Source: Lepidostoma basale (Eukaryota > Arthropoda > Insecta > Trichoptera > Lepidostomatidae). From it: 64,000 bases of DNA. Below the pieces are notes generated by a model. That model searched no databases and was not told where the DNA came from. It saw only the letters and a program-made list of their open reading frames with translations. The stretch lies in assembly GCA_022606425.2 (NCBI GenBank), contig JAHDVF020001225.1, positions 496,001 to 560,000 on the forward strand. The letters run 5' to 3'. Positions 63,515 to 64,000 of the stretch are shown here, in pieces. Positions within the stretch are counted from its first letter, which is position 1. Every line of letters starts with the position of its first letter. Made by a program: the position numbers and the translations under genes.

Positions 63515-63895
63515 TGTTTTCTCTACAGCTTCGAAGAGATGGACATCTAATAACCCATGTCTTCATATTAATCAGGGGATACTTTGAGAACTCGGCTGTA
63601 CTGGAGGATGTTGGTCTTTTTGTCCCTGATAGGTATCTCCCACACCGACAGAACAGTTTGTTTTACCTACCGGCCGCCAGAACCAATCCGCTTCTGGTGA
63701 CACCGGTGGGAAGAGCAATTAGTCTGCTGAACGCGGTCTCCTCGGAGATCGACGTCTTTCATATTAGTACATTCAGGAGACAAATACTCTTGACTTTAGA
63801 AAGTATCTTGTCTTTCTTATGTCGAACCATCAGTATTGCGTTCCTGGTATTATGTTGTATGTATATAATATTTGATGTATGTATATTAATTTGAA
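63515..63895 (+). pseudogene. LINE-J C-terminal copy
   Basis: The frame 63496-63894 has LRRDGHLITHVFILIRGYFE, NSAVLEDVGLFVPDRYLPHR, YLPAARTNPLLVTPVGRAIS and LLNAVSSEIDVFHI. This is the conserved post-RT tail (R..L.....F...LRG.......L....F.VP) of Jockey-like LINEs. It is the best family copy in the window; the RT is missing. Confidence 0.75.
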
Positions 63896-63904
63896 GATTT
63901 GGAC

Positions 63905-63980
63905 ATTTTCAGTGTCAGTGAGGCTGTATTCATAAAAAAAATTACAAATTCTGGAAAGAGTACTGCCTCACTGACGTCGA
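63905..63980 (+). repeat. LINE-J 3' UTR hairpin, second copy
   Basis: GTCAGTGAGGC (63914-63924) and GCCTCACTGAC (63965-63975), near-identical to 32510-32610. The window ends inside this copy. Confidence 0.7.
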
Positions 63981-64000
63981 CATATTTGGATTCCTTCTGA

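Overview
This is a eukaryotic, AT-rich, almost entirely non-genic window, most likely from an insect with a large, repeat-dense genome. The pointers are an R1-clade element, a (CCTAA)n tract matching the insect telomere unit TTAGG, a Helitron with lepidopteran-type ends, and mariner, hAT, PIF/Harbinger and piggyBac-like remnants. A lepidopteran or a related order is plausible but not proven. I found no convincing host gene, rRNA or functional tRNA gene. Nearly every long reading frame is a transposon or its antisense shadow. No homology search was possible, so family labels rest on motifs and on comparing copies inside the window.

Families, with the names used below. RTE-a: RTE-like LINE ending in WRSILSAYP plus a short-repeat tail, (GTTA)n or (GTT)n, more than 20 copies. 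RTN: a non-autonomous element sharing the RTE-a 3' end. LINE-GAA: RTE-like LINE with a (GAA)n tail. CR1-like: LINE with C-terminal FGDRAFAVA/WNSLP motifs and a 3' stem-loop. LINE-J: Jockey-like C-terminus with a (TTTGA)n or (TAAA)n tail. R531: a 531-bp repeat, dispersed, inverted or tandem. PLE/HHR: Penelope-like remnants with hammerhead-ribozyme-like motifs. SINE1 and SINE2: tRNA-derived.

Layout. 0-12 kb: LINE debris, a MITE, R531 triplets, a piggyBac-like element, a PLE fold-back with a canonical hammerhead core (8.5 kb) and a second RTE-like LINE (10 kb). 12-25 kb: the TTAGG-like tract, a chimeric LINE, half of a mariner, an internally deleted Harbinger with two convergent protein starts, a hAT MITE, and a Helitron containing an RTE-a copy and a GIY-YIG fragment. 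25-42 kb: LINE ends, SINE2, RTN, more hammerhead-bearing inverted dimers, and a tandem R531 array. 42-49 kb: LINE and PLE debris and a MITE. 49.2-54.9 kb: a nearly complete R1-clade retrotransposon on the minus strand (ORF1, endonuclease, reverse transcriptase, 12-bp target duplication) with one frameshift, inserted in a hammerhead-like motif. 55-64 kb: more LINEs, a 241-bp tandem duplication, nested insertions and a 67-bp perfect inverted repeat.

The most interesting signal is that several sequence-distinct repeat families carry the same layout, CUGANGA - one base - stem II - GAAAC - two bases - GUH. This is a hammerhead ribozyme with a two-base-pair stem III, as known from Penelope-like elements. 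Many copies are head-to-head inverted dimers. A Penelope-type GIY-YIG endonuclease fragment in the same window supports the link.
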